Shown here piece after piece: positions 34,690-46,593 of a DNA stretch of 64,000 nucleotides. Made by a program: the position numbers and the translations under genes. The notes under the pieces are model-generated. The model worked only from the letters and a program-made list of their open reading frames with translations. It ran no database searches and was not told where the DNA came from. Location: positions 1-64,000 of the forward strand of contig NW_025064949.1 of NCBI RefSeq assembly GCF_019112545.1, given 5' to 3'. The DNA comes from Guyanagaster necrorhizus (lineage: Eukaryota > Basidiomycota > Agaricomycetes > Agaricales > Physalacriaceae). The first letter of the stretch is position 1. Each line of letters starts with the position of its first letter.

Positions 34690-35290
34690 ATTCTATGTCC
34701 GACCGGGCGATTGAACCCAACTTCGCGACGCTAATCAACAGAGAGAGACGTCGTCGGCCTTCTTTCTCCTGTCAATACATTCCCACGAATGGTGCCCGCC
34801 AGAGAAAAGTTGTTCATATCCTATGACTCGCTTGCTCGAACTCAGGAGCTTTGAAAAAAACTACTTCAGTCATAAAAATGGAGCTCTGAACGAAAAAAAG
34901 ACTCGGTGTCAAAACTCAGAATGTCTCTGATTTTCTATGATGGCCCTAGGCCAACCTGGGGATTGAACCCATCTTACCAAGCAGCACTGATCAACTGAGG
35001 GAGTCGACCAGACGGTTTCTCCCCTCCGCCAGTCAGAGAGATATCACCAGTTAAAGGACATTATAATTTATATCTAACGAGGAGCCAGGCAATCTGATCT
35101 GGGCCGGCTATACTACAGACCTCTTTCCGTCAGGACGCGTGGGCAAGCTAAAAATATGAAAAGAAGCATCGCTTCTTCTCATTCAATTGCCAATACAGGG
35201 ATCGAACCCGTCTTCGCAAGGCTAAGCAACTGAGAGAGTCGGCCTGATATTGAGACTCAAAGACTTGCGTTTTCTCCCGAGACTGTGAGT
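34690..35290 (-). repeat. Inverted repeat, right arm, with three tRNA-like modules
   Basis: The arm 34770-35290 is the inverted, CpG-bearing partner of 32345-32860. On the minus strand, modules lie near 35250-35185, 35012-34942 and 34762-34695, about 240 bp apart. Each has GGCCGACTCTCTCAGTTG-like 5' text, then a box-B-like GGTTCGATCCC or GGTTCAATCCC, then TTGGC. They have acceptor-like ends and a T arm but are only about 57-70 nt long, too short for a standard anticodon arm. Confidence 0.65.
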
Positions 35291-35479
35291 TTTGTTTACC
35301 AATTCGGCGCCGTGGAGGTTTTCAATTATTAGCTATCGGAATGTCTTCACATAATATAATAAATATTTAACCTGACAAGTACACTGTTCGGTGGTATAAT
35401 ATCCGCCGAGACGGATGATAAATAATAAACTGAACGAGGGTGGGGGGTACAAGATAAGAAACTTAAGCATAAGTTATAT

Positions 35480-37904
35480 TCAAAGCTGGTCGGATGTGAG
35501 GGAATCGTAAATCGGGCAGAGTTGGTCCCAAGCGGCTGTTAGAGGTGGGGTTAGCGTGTATGTCTGTGGGTGAAGAGAGACCGCTCATACTTGGCGGGTC
35601 CATCGTTTCAACAGAGCTGATATCCTCGGCGAAGACGACCGCTAGACCGCTAAGGGGAAGTCAACATCAGCAATGGAATGGGAATGGCGAATGGCGAAAC
35701 AGCTCACATCTCCAGATGCCAGTCGATATGGCTAGTGGTGCATGGTTAGCGGTTGTTGAATGTGAGGTAAAGAATATTTCACCAGTGCAAGAACCAAGGT
35801 CCGGCATTGTCAGTTGTGAAGCGGATAGTAACGTTGTCAGTGCCAGATCCTGTTGAGACGACGTCGCGACGGACCTAGAAAGCATAGTTAGTAACATATG
35901 GAGGACAGAATGCAAAATGCTGACGGGGTTCGCGTAGTTATACACTGTGCTTCCTGCACTCCGGACGACGTCAAAGGTGTGCTAGAAAAGGTGATTCATT
36001 CTCTATATCAGGATTTGTAGACTGGAAGCAAGTCACTTACACCGTGGAGATGGAAGGGGTGCTAGGAACTAACCGTCAGCCTGGAAATCATTCAGAATGA
36101 ATACGAATACGCACAGGCCCACCAACCGCCAAAGCCGGAACGCTTATCTCAATAACTTTATTCGCCGGAAGCGTATACACGCTCCCAGAAGGTAGCAAGT
36201 TCTGCGCGGCGCTCGCCCCGCTCAAGATCTGTAAAAGCACCGGAGCCGTGGGCGGAGTGAAGGAGACGCCATTGACTGTGAAATCCAAATTGGTAGCGTC
36301 AAATGCGAGGGCAAGGTTGAGCGAGACGTCCGCCCCTCCAGCTTGAGGCAATCCTGGCGCACCGGGGTTCGCCAGGGGATGGAGATTCGTCTCAACGAGC
36401 GGTATGACGCTCGTCGTCTGGTTGCTTGTCGGGTCTACCCCTGACGCCGCCCCAACGTAATGCACAACGCCCGAGTTGATCCCCGCATCGAAACCCTGTG
36501 TACCGACGTTGGGGCTCGCGCGCATCCAGTAGTTGCCAATTTTCTGATTCGCGTTGAGGATGACGGAATACCGCTGCCCAGCGAAGATCTGGAGGGAGTC
36601 GACGACGAGGGGCTGGGTATTCACGCTGTCGGCTTCGATGATGGTGAGGTTGTGGCCGTCGATGGAGAATACCCAGTTGGGGTCGCAGGAGATGGAGATG
36701 AGGCGGAGGCGGTAGCGGAGCCCGCTGACGACGGTCAGTTGGAAAAGGTCCGAGGTGGGCTGATTTGATGGGTCAGTTGGGGGATTATGAAAGACATTGC
36801 GGAGGAACTTACGCCGCCCGCGTAACGTCCTTTACCTATTTTTGAAATTTGGAGATTAGGGTTGACGTGATGAGCTGTGTGGCTCTAAAACGTACCGTTG
36901 ATCAGGGTGGCATCGAAGACGGGTACTAGGCCGGCTGCGAGGGCCGGAGTGTGGTACCTAATGTATTGCATCATGAGTACGTACTACCAGAATCGAGAGA
37001 AGGAAGTATTCACCAATCTGCGAGAGTGATAACTGTTGCTTCTGTATTTGACGTATATGAATATGAACGTTAGCAGCTAGGAAGGAAAGATCAAACCTGT
37101 ATCAACGTCGTATCGAGATCGGTGAGGATCGCTGGGGTTGTAGACGACCATGGGTCCCCGTAGACCATCGCAGTATTGCGTAGCTGGGAGGGACATCGTA
37201 TTCATCAACATGATAAAGGAAAAAGGGAGGGACGCACAGAGATGAGAGTGATACCAAAATGTTCCTGCCTGATCGGGGACTGTAAAGTCATATAAAAACG
37301 AGTGGTTCTATGAAACAATTAGGGTTTGAAGCTCGAAACGGAAGAAAAATCTGGCTCACAGCAGCGATGGGACACTGGTTAACAAAACTCGGTCTGATAA
37401 GGGGCAGTCAGATCGGATGGACACTAAACGACGAGGAGAGTATATATACTAACCCATCAGCCCAGGGGGTTCCTGTCTGGAAGATACCATGCCAATGCTA
37501 TTAATACAGTCCGCATAAGAGAAGACCGAGAAAAAAAGTGACAGTCTCCTTACGATACTAGTGCTTCTTAACATCGTGTCGTCCGTCAATTGATCGATGA
37601 CGTTGATCTCGAACCTGTTTCCCTGGAAGAAAACGAATGAGTGCAGAACAAATTTACACTGAGAAGATGAATACCATATTTCCTTTGACGAGCGGTCCGG
37701 GGAACGTCCCACCTGCGAGGACGGCGCTGAAATTGGGTAAGTGAAAGAAGGAGGAAAAGAGGGGGGTGAGAGCGGCACGTACCCTCTGGTGAAGCCATCA
37801 GGCGCGATATCCGCGTTGACGATCTGCATATTGGCGACGGGCCCGATAGAGGCGTACGTCCCAGAGATCAAAGCAACAACGGTGAAAAGAGCGGTGGGGA
37901 TCAT
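35480..37904 (-). CDS. lcc: Laccase (secreted multicopper oxidase)
   Basis: I read 17 exons summing to 1545 nt, 514 residues: 37904-37783, 37726-37675, 37622-37554, 37497-37454, 37393-37360, 37307-37238, 37183-37097, 37041-37014, 36957-36896, 36835-36813, 36759-36115, 36061-36041, 35981-35925, 35874-35783, 35731-35708, 35649-35591 and 35535-35480. The signal peptide is [18 protein letters not shown]. All four copper signatures are present: HWHGIFQ, FWYHSH, HPFHLHG and HCHIDWHLEIGL. The last gives Leu near the axial position of type-1 copper. The length and the [14 protein letters not shown] ending are typical of basidiomycete laccases. They oxidise phenols with reduction of oxygen to water, for lignin or pigment chemistry. 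All introns have GT...AG ends and no stop interrupts the frame, so it looks functional. Confidence 0.95.
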
Positions 37905-37943
37905 CGTTTGTTTGCTGATGGAAAGTGCAGGCTATCTATGCCT

Positions 37944-37950
37944 CTTTATA
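37944..37950 (-). promoter_or_regulatory. TATA box of the laccase gene
   Basis: TATAAAG on the minus strand, about 40 bp before the ATG at 37904. It fits an inducible, TATA-driven secreted-enzyme gene. Confidence 0.65.
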
Positions 37951-39404
37951 CGTCGACAAATGTCTCACTCGTCCGACATCGCGGCTGCGTAATTGAATGT
38001 GATACGAGCGTCTGACAGTTCTAGGCTAACATCAGTGTAAAGTGCATGTCTTAGCAGTTACGAGAGACGCGTTCGTACCTTGAGTATATGAATAGAGCAC
38101 CTAGGGACAAGAAGAAGCCTGATTGTAGGAGCCAACCATATTGTGCTGATGGCCAGCATTGGAACCTGAGGGAATTTGGATTAGAGATGATCAAGGAGGG
38201 GGAGCAATTTTCGTTACCTGATTCTTCACATATTTCAATCGTGGTAGAGTTAGATCCAGACAATGGCCGTTGGCTAGGCTGTAGAAAGCTCCTGGACGAG
38301 GATTCAAACCTCTTGCATTGATGCTTTCCTTACCCCTTGACCGTTGAACGCGTGAGAGTCGTGCCGCCGTGTGAGAAACCCCGGGGGATGAGTATTCATT
38401 TCATACCAAGTCACCAGTCATACCGGCGGTACAGGAACTGGTACCTAGAATTCCCTTCATGCACGTCAATGTATAGTCGATGTTGTTTGATGTCCTAACC
38501 CGACCTTCGCTGTGAACACACAACGACGGCTTATACCCGCCGCTGGTCTAAACACCCAGTACAGATGAAACGTAGGAAGTAGGGTGCTTCTGATGATATG
38601 GTACCAGCCCTACACATGATGCGGCCCCCGCAACTAAGCACAGTTAATCGTCAAAGGATCATCAATTAAATTGCCGAGATGTCTCGGTACTGAGATTTTC
38701 AAAGGTCAAATGCAACGGCAAAACATGCTCGGGGACTGAAAAGTGGCGTGCGACGTTGATGCGAACATCGTGGTTTAAATTTGAATCGGACTTGAATCGA
38801 ATGTTGAATTAATTATCTTGTGCTGGAACAAGCGCTGAAGCGCTAAAGGTTCGTTTCAGGCTCGTGACAACCTCAGTCTACGAATTTTCCATTACCTTTC
38901 ACTCTGTTCATCGAGTTGCGCTTGGTTCTGCTCTTGTTTACTTGTTCTGTTCGCGATTGCTCACCTTAATGCGACTCAAATTTGACTGAAATAGCTGGTC
39001 CACGTATCTGACTGTCGGGCTATGAAGTCTCATTTCAGGGCACGATTTGTTCTAAGAAAGATTACACGACACACATCCGATTGTCGTCCAAGGACGAAAC
39101 CCCCGGGATCCAAAACTTAGCGTTGCCTCTCGGCCCATGTACACATGGTCTCGGACAAAACATCCAACGTTCGAATACGAATGACCGTTGAATAGGCGCT
39201 CAAAAACTTGGAAAAACGGATACATTTCTCGTCACGGGAATTACTAACTGGAATAGGCTAACCCTGTGCCCAGATCAAATTCTCCTATCACAGCCACCAC
39301 TCCTCGTATTCCTCCTTCCTTCAACATGTACGCATCATTCGAGTTCTTTTAAGTTTCCAGAGCCCTAACCATTGCAGAAAATAGCTCATTGATTATCATC
39401 AATC
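37951..39404. other. Intergenic between laccase and F-box gene
   Basis: CpG-bearing DNA with no gene recognised. It should hold the divergent promoters of both neighbours. A short palindrome (TTGATTATCATCAA, 39389-39402) lies directly before the F-box ATG. No other structure is seen. Confidence 0.5.
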
Positions 39405-40937
39405 ATGTCAGACAAGGCTTCGAACGATACGGGAATACATTCCCTGCCTAACGAGATGCTCCTGAAGATATTAAAAACTACATCCGACCTTCCGCTCCCT
39501 TCTCCTAGCTCCCGACCCCACCTTCTCGCCCTCTGCGGCGTTAGTCGCCACTGGAGGAGTTTATGTTTCAGCGGCCCGGAGTTCTGGACCGTTATTGACA
39601 TACCCTTTCACCAAGCGCGCATCCAGGATCCAATCGAATGGGCATCAGTCCGGCTTGAGCGGTCAAAAGCGTGCCTTTTCGATGTCTTCCTGGACATTAC
39701 CTCCGCACAAGACGCGACAACCGGGGAATCTACGCGCCAGGTCCTGCAACTCGTGGCTAATCACATTGGTCGCCTCCGTCGGCTATCCGTATCTGCACCG
39801 TCACTTCGATGCCAAGGTATCGACTTTCTCTCCCCCCTTAAGCCTCTTTTGGCGCCGGCTCTCACAGATCTAGAGATTCTCCTCTATGATTACAGAAGAT
39901 TCGCTTCCGAGCTCACGACGAACGGCAGGTACAATCTTTTCGCACAAGGTGTACCTCGGCTGTCGCACCAGCGGCTCCTTGGAACCAATCCCCTTTCCCC
40001 GCTTACACACCTGAGTTCGCTCGAAATCTATCGTGTGTCAATAACCCCATCCACATGTGAAATGCTCTTTTCAGACTGCCCAGCATTGAGGACGCTTGTT
40101 CTTCGAGGAGTGTGGCCATTAGATGAAGGAACCAGGCTCGACATGCTACCGCAAGTCGAAGCTCCGTCTCTCGTCTCTCTAACCTTTGGTCAGGTTCGTT
40201 CCCATGGCGCACACATCTCCATCTTGTCCATGTTTTCCTGTCCCAATCTCGAATTTCTCGAGTTCCGAGGCCCTGCCATGAGCATCCCTCCGTCCTTCGT
40301 CTCACGGCTTGCCAAGCTGCATACTCTTCGCTTCACGGAGTGTTCGATTGTCATCAGCTCCGTCAATGAACAGCGTATGGACTTCTCAGCGCTGCATACA
40401 CTTCCCGCAGTAGCACACGTCCAGTTCTTTCACTCTGCTTGCGAGGATATTCTCCCCGTTGGAGACCCACTGCCTCAATTCAGACGTAGAAGCCTTTCTA
40501 TTGGTTCACGGGCCATGGCAGTTCGTATTGGGGAAACTGGTAGGAATGTTGATAGGGACACGCTCTGTATCAGGAGACCCCCCCTCGTGGAACGAGCTAA
40601 CCCTGGGACGTCGTCCGTGATCTGGGAAACTCTCCAAAGCGTGGTACTAGATTCCATACGCCCTATAGATGTTCTATGGTTGTGCAATCTAGTCCGAGAT
40701 CGCCAAGGATCGATACATAGGGTCAATCTGTCCCATTCGGCAAAGCGACATCTGACGGGAAGCCTGATGGTGCAGGGACAGGATCCAGATGTCGTATTCC
40801 TCTTAGCGTCGAGGAAACACAGATTGGAGCCGGATAAAATGGCTATGGATAGATGGATGGCGAACCGTGTCCAGGTTCGGGAGATGGAAGACGTGGATCT
40901 GTTGGGCTACGTACCCTTGGACTTCGATGGATTGTAG
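39405..40937 (+). CDS. F-box domain protein (510 aa)
   Basis: This is a single uninterrupted frame. Residues about 10-60 form an F-box: IHSLPNEMLLKIL, then LCGVSRHWRSLCFSGPEFW. The rest is Leu-rich and irregular (for example LTHLSSLEIYRVSI, NLEFLEFRG), consistent with a decayed LRR-like substrate-recognition region common in Agaricomycete F-box families. Such proteins bridge Skp1-Cul1 ubiquitin ligases and targets. Start is the first ATG after a stop-rich leader. CpG content is normal and there is no sign of decay. The target is unknown. Confidence 0.88.
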   Translation: MSDKASNDTGIHSLPNEMLLKILKTTSDLPLPSPSSRPHLLALCGVSRHWRSLCFSGPEFWTVIDIPFHQARIQDPIEWASVRLERSKACLFDVFLDITSAQDATTGESTRQVLQLVANHIGRLRRLSVSAPSLRCQGIDFLSPLKPLLAPALTDLEILLYDYRRFASELTTNGRYNLFAQGVPRLSHQRLLGTNPLSPLTHLSSLEIYRVSITPSTCEMLFSDCPALRTLVLRGVWPLDEGTRLDMLPQVEAPSLVSLTFGQVRSHGAHISILSMFSCPNLEFLEFRGPAMSIPPSFVSRLAKLHTLRFTECSIVISSVNEQRMDFSALHTLPAVAHVQFFHSACEDILPVGDPLPQFRRRSLSIGSRAMAVRIGETGRNVDRDTLCIRRPPLVERANPGTSSVIWETLQSVVLDSIRPIDVLWLCNLVRDRQGSIHRVNLSHSAKRHLTGSLMVQGQDPDVVFLLASRKHRLEPDKMAMDRWMANRVQVREMEDVDLLGYVPLDFDGL

Positions 40938-43900
40938 ATGTCACCGTATCCTAAACATGTCTCTTTGTATTCAGCCGCGTAAATGCTCCTTAACGTATTC
41001 AATCAGTTTATGCTGATAAAGAGGACCGCAGGCTTTACGCATGAGCAAAATATTCCGTGCAAGCAATCAAACTTGGCGTAACAAATGTGATAAGTGGCGG
41101 AATTGCCGTTGGAAACTGATTTCGCGCCGCATTGAATCTGGAAGTGATCTACAATCGAAGTCAATTGCCAGCAACCATGCTGCGAAATATAAAATTAGAT
41201 TGTTTCTAAAAACAAGTGTCTAATCTTGCGTACATCCGCATTGTCTACCTTAACTTTGAATACTGCTGCACTCGATGCTATATAATTCCCCTGGTAGCGT
41301 CTTGCTTGTAATCTTACATTCAATACTCCAATGCCGATCAGTGTCGCTGTCACTTGACCTGCTCCATTCACACCCCCCACCTTCGAATACGACAGAAAGA
41401 GCCTACGATCACCGCCTGGATATCCTAAGGATACAAAATACCTTCTCCTCTATTGCATGGAAAAGTGCCGGTGGTCTCGTTGGTAGTAGGATGCGATCTA
41501 CGGATCTCTCTTCTTCATGACCCCAGTATCGAATCTCAGGCCATCTCACATGCCGTCTTCGAGAGCACATGCAGTCACCTCGGCATTCGGGTGAGAGTAA
41601 GGATACTGTTTCACCATTGTTAATTGGTATTAAGACTATTATCATGCGCTTCGAAGGCGCGATATTGACTCTATAACTGCTCGTTTTGCAGCTAAAGATG
41701 TTCCTTTGGCTATGGACCTTGTCGAATTTTCACGCCGTACCATCGTCCATTCTGAGGAAGTTATTGTCCTAATTCTATACCCGCTCGTACGTGGACAGTG
41801 TTTCAGAACGGTGTCCTATAAGCAATACGAAGACTTTCGGACTAGTAGATAACAGCTGAGGAACTTGAAAGATTTGTGTGAACTTCAAGGTCCTGGAAAA
41901 TGACACCCGCGCCAGGTGTGTTGCGGCGCGGGGGTGTTGATAATTTGTATTTATGGTTCTATAAATGACAATAAGGAACGAGTGATAGTCAATATCGGCA
42001 GCGTTCATAAAGGAGGCAACAGAGGAGGCAAAATGAATTCAAAAAACCAAGAGAAAAGCTTCATATTGATCGTCCATTCACTGGAGAAAAGGTAACATAA
42101 TATAGAACATGTTTTGGACTTACCTAATACTTCAGGTTTTCAGGTTCGTCTTCAAATCGTTCACCTGGCCTCGGAAAAGGCAGGAAGCCAGACGCGTGCA
42201 AAGTCGAGCACTCTGGTCGGAAGATTCGGTCCACCATCCGCGATGACAAATGTTGACCGCCAACTTACCGCCAACATTCATCATCGTCGTCATGAATTCT
42301 CCCTGCCTCGTGCGTTCAGCTGACCATGAGGAATACATCTTGTCAGTTGACGCCGATTCTTTCCGTAGCACGCGTGTGTACGTCTGTTTCTTCCTAGGAT
42401 GATACTTGGAGATGCAGTACGTGACTTTTTATATCTTTTGATTCATTTATCATTGTCTGTGATCAGTGTTGTACCTCTAGGTCAGGAGATTCTCTCACCA
42501 TAAATACGAGGCGCGACAAAATGGTGACCTGTTCCATCAAAAACCCATGAAGTAGTGCTGTTCCAAGCTTGGATGCCGGGCGGTTGATATCCACAACTGA
42601 TGTCGTGGTGCCTTTCGGCGGTAAGAAAGACTTTATTCGTGTTACTGGCACTGATCTCCTTTCCGGGGAGAGAGCACACCTTCTACCGAAGACCAAACAT
42701 AGCAAGAATAGAGGTCGTTCTCTGAGTTTTTCCCTGGCGACCAGACATCCCGGTATCCAATTAGCTTGTATTATTATTTGCTCCAGCTAACAATCTCCTT
42801 TCCAGATAGACAGTCTCAAAATCATGTCTATGCTTTCATGTAATGAAGTAATGTTTATTTCACATGAACCGCAATACTCCATCTTGCTCGTCCGAAAGTG
42901 CGTCACTCCGCGAAAAGGTTTACCGCTTGCTACAGGTTAGAATTCTTACACCAGGCTGTTGTCGTGAAACGATCCTTACCCGATGCCAACTACGGTTATC
43001 CTGTGCCATACGATCGCAGCGCCAATTTGTGACCACTCCTTCCATAGGATTGAGCCTAACGTCTCTCAAAAAAGGCCCTTCATGCACTTTTCCAACGTGG
43101 GATCAATAAACCAGGAAACTGGCGACGTTCTGTGGATATTCTCTGCGTCTCCTCCATCTCACACATAACAGACATGACCGTTGCATTTTCCTGTCACGCT
43201 TCTAGCCTGTAGCAGATCTTTTCTTGACCTTGTCGGCGTTTTCTCCAACAGCCGCTACGGTAATGAACCACACCTTGTACACCCTATGTTTTCGTGCCAC
43301 CCGCTACTGTCGACCAAAAATGAAAGACGAACACATATGCGAGTTTGTGGGCATGCTTTATCATGGGGACAACGAAGTATCCCTAACGTTGTGTTTCAGC
43401 GTGGCGAAAGCGTATGTTCCCCAACTTGCTCGTTTGTTGAGGCCACAATGTGTGTACAGTCAATCCGTGTTCCATCCTGACATGTTTTTCGGTCACAGAT
43501 CATCCGGATGCTGACAGGGTTTTCAAGTTTCCATCACTCTGTCTTACAACGCTGAAGCGTGCAGGAGATCTTCATCTAGCGCCTACGCTCCGTGCCGCTC
43601 CACAATCACGTCATGCAACGTGCAAACAGGTCCTCTGCCTCATGTAACCTGTCGATTCGGTCCCCTCTGGTTAATGTTTGAGAGGTTACTTCTACCGACA
43701 TGATTAATATCAGGCACCGTCCTACGCTTCTATTATTCCTTTTCATCCCTTTCATCCCGGGACGCCGGATTTAGTTCCGAAAATTTGTCTGACAGCGATA
43801 ATATTATACCCCTCAAACTAGGACCCTTTAGAACTCATTGTACAGCGCCCATGGTATCACCATCGTCCAAGGGGCTTATATCATCAACTCTTCTCATATG

Positions 43901-43974
43901 TATGGTTGTCACCGTCGACAAGGCTTAAATATCAGCAAGATGAATGGCATCGAACAACTGTTCGCCCTGCAAAG
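40938..43974. other. Intergenic; part has a decayed copy at 61400-62090
   Basis: I find no convincing gene. Short frames here lack motifs and join poorly. The right part (about 42900-43974) is homologous to 61400-62090: shared text includes GAAACGATCCTTA-like, CATGCACTTTTCCA-like, TTTCATCCCGGGA-like and the stretch leading into the NACHT start codon. It keeps CpG where the copy does not. Confidence 0.5.
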
Positions 43975-46593
43975 ATGTTCAAGTGCCTTGACTTCCTTCG
44001 TCGAATCTTCTGTTGCTTCAAGCGCGAGAAAGAGCCGAGGGAGGGCATTCGAAGATTGAAGACGACGCTTAGTCTTCTGCACAGCACACTTGGAGAAGTA
44101 CCCGTACCTGGCCTAAAGGCTTTCCTCGGAATCAGTGTTGGCATCGTAAATCTCATGGAGGTAAGAGCTTTCTTTTCCTTTCCTGCCATAACTGATATCA
44201 TATATTCAGAATGTGTCATCTAACCAACGCAATTTTCGGGACATCTATGATCTGATTCAGGAGATAGATAACCAGCTTACCGTACTGAAACAACATTACC
44301 CAATGCCAGAACAGTTGGCAGAGAGGCTTGCTTCAATCGCTAGGTATTTCCAAAAAAAAAATCTTTGCCGCTCGATCTGTGCCTCATTCTTCTCAGTCAC
44401 ATCGACGAGTTCGTGCCTAAACTTTAAGGACTACTCGATCGCGGGCTCTTAAAACGCGCTTGGACGGCACAGGATGACCCACTTCTTGTCGATCGTTTTT
44501 TCAGATGTATCAAACAGGATCTTGACTCTCTGACGGTAAGGTCCATTATCATAACCTAAAGTCGGCATCAATATAAATGTTGTTTATAGCGAGATGCGGT
44601 CATCATCGCGGCCGCTAATGCTTCCGTTAGTTATTCTCCGTATTGTTTTCCAGAAAACTGAATCACACCCCACATGTACAGAAAATAGTTGAAAATGGTA
44701 AGATTATCTCGCTGAGCAGTTCCGTTGTCGCTAATAAGCATTCTCAGAACTACTCGGAAAGCTTTTGTCGGGACGCACAGGAACGTCGTATTTTGGGTGG
44801 CACCTTCTTCTGTTCTCGTCGAGACGAGAACCGGAGGGATGTTCGTCGCATTATCCCGTCAATCGCCTATCAGCTCGCGGAATTCAATGAAATATATAAG
44901 CAGCAGTTGTTGAAGGCCATTAAAGGATGGAACGGGATGATTACCGCACGTCCTTGTGAGCAATGGCGGAGGTTGATCGTTTCGCCGTTAGAATTGATGG
45001 CGCCAGGTGCCGCTCCTGCCTTGATTGTAATCGATGGGATCGATGAATGTAGTAATAGAGACGGTCAGCATGCGCTTTGGACGTGTCTCTCGGGCCCCAT
45101 ACCGGGAAGCTTCAAAGTCCTGGTGACAGCTGTGCCTGACAGCCATGTATCCTTTGGCTTTACGTGGCATGCGCCCTTCTACAGTGTCGATCTCGACTCT
45201 CCCCGTCAATCAGTCGACTCTGACATCCACTTATACGTTCAAAATCGCCTTCAGAAGCTCTCCCCCTCTCAAATGCAATGGCCATCGACTGAAGATGTTT
45301 CACGCGTCGTAAAGCGCTCTCAGGGGCTATTCATTTACGCTGCTGAGGCATGTCGGCAGGTGGAGGCCGCAGGTTCTGCGGTAACCCACCTTTCTAACCT
45401 GTTGGTCAACATGAAGGACTTACCGGCCGGAATGGAACGCTTTTTCGGGAGGATTTTTACATCTGCAATTGGATCATTCAGCGATGAAAATACCGCATTA
45501 TGTCGGTCCATATTGGGGATGCTCGCACTTCGGAAAGAGCGGAATCTTTCTTTATCGGATCTTTCTGCTCTGCTTGGTTATGATACAGCACATGTGAAGG
45601 GTTTACTCGTTGGTTTTCGTTCCATCCTGCGCGTACCTCAGGACGATACCGAACCTATCCATCTTTACCACCCTTCGCTTACCGAATTCCTGACGGCTCC
45701 TCAAGTATGGAGAACTCGCTGTGATTTGGATGGATGCGAAAACATTCAATGTCAAGATCATCCACGGATCGATTTCTCCCGTCTTTACATGCCGAAGGAA
45801 CAGCGTCATCGTTGTATTGCGGACAAACTCTTGCATTACATGATCAGGCATCTATCCACTGATATAGGAATCGCACGGTACACAGTTGGAGCGGGTCGTA
45901 TCATAGAAGCGCAACGGTCAGCTCCTAACGGAGCTCTCGAATATGCTTGCAAGCATTGGGCAGATCATCTCCTTTTGTCGGGCTCCAACAGGAGAGAAGA
46001 TGTGAACCAATTAGCACTTTTGGTTACCAGTTTCTTGGAGACGAAGGGTGGTTCTTGGCTGGGGGAGACAGTCAATAATTCACGTGACTCTTTCCATGAG
46101 TCTTTGCGCGATCTTCAGAGCGCCGATGCATGGCAGGTACACATCTACATATTAGAGTAAGACTTCTGTCTCACGACTATTTTTTCCTTAGCGTCTGCAT
46201 GCATCCGCATTTGCACCGGAGATTCAACAGCCTCTTCGGAGGCTCATCCAAGTTGGCATATCGAAACTCGAGATCGTCATCCATTCTAGAACCTCAGGGA
46301 GCACTGGTCCTGAAGAGACTGTCCTTCAGGATGTACAGCCTATAGTATCGCCTATTCTCCATCATGATGCCCACAGAGTCTCACCTCCTCATTTCTCCCC
46401 GACAAATCCCCGAGTTCAAATGCCGGTCCCTTCTATTTTAGGAAGAGAAATGGTGTCTCAATCGTATGACAGTCATACATTACGGCACTATCGTTCATGG
46501 CAGGAAGAGAACTCTCCTCGCGCGAGTAGTTGGCGGCGGTCACTCTTGATGAGGCCGTCGAGATCAGCCACTTTTGCCGACCAAATAACCTGA
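43975..46593 (+). CDS. NACHT-type (STAND) NTPase, probably decaying
   Basis: Likely exons are 43975-44160 (MFKCLDFLRRIFCCFKRE), 44210-44343, 44397-44535, a damaged stretch at 44590-44740, the main frame to 46136, and after a 55-nt intron 46192-46593 (Ser/Arg-rich tail). The main frame has GGTFFCSRRDENRRDVRRII, Walker B LIVIDGIDECSN and KVLVTAVPDSH, then a helical region with HLYHPSLTEFLT, all typical of fungal NACHT proteins. Where Walker A is expected it reads VVANKHS, so the glycines and the Ser/Thr are lost. An in-frame TAA lies at 44425-44427, and the frame cannot be joined between 44625 and 44740. Intact relatives act in self/non-self recognition and regulated cell death. This one may be a pseudogene or a Walker-A-less form. 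Confidence 0.72.

Noticed and set aside
36460..36768. Plus-strand open frame opposite laccase exon 11
   Set aside because: It is the antisense of a GC-rich exon whose minus-strand reading has clear laccase motifs.
38230..38330. Possible tRNA gene (string GAGGATTCAAACCTC resembling a T arm)
   Set aside because: The T-arm-like string is nearly palindromic, and on neither strand is there a matching acceptor stem, D arm or box A at the right distance.
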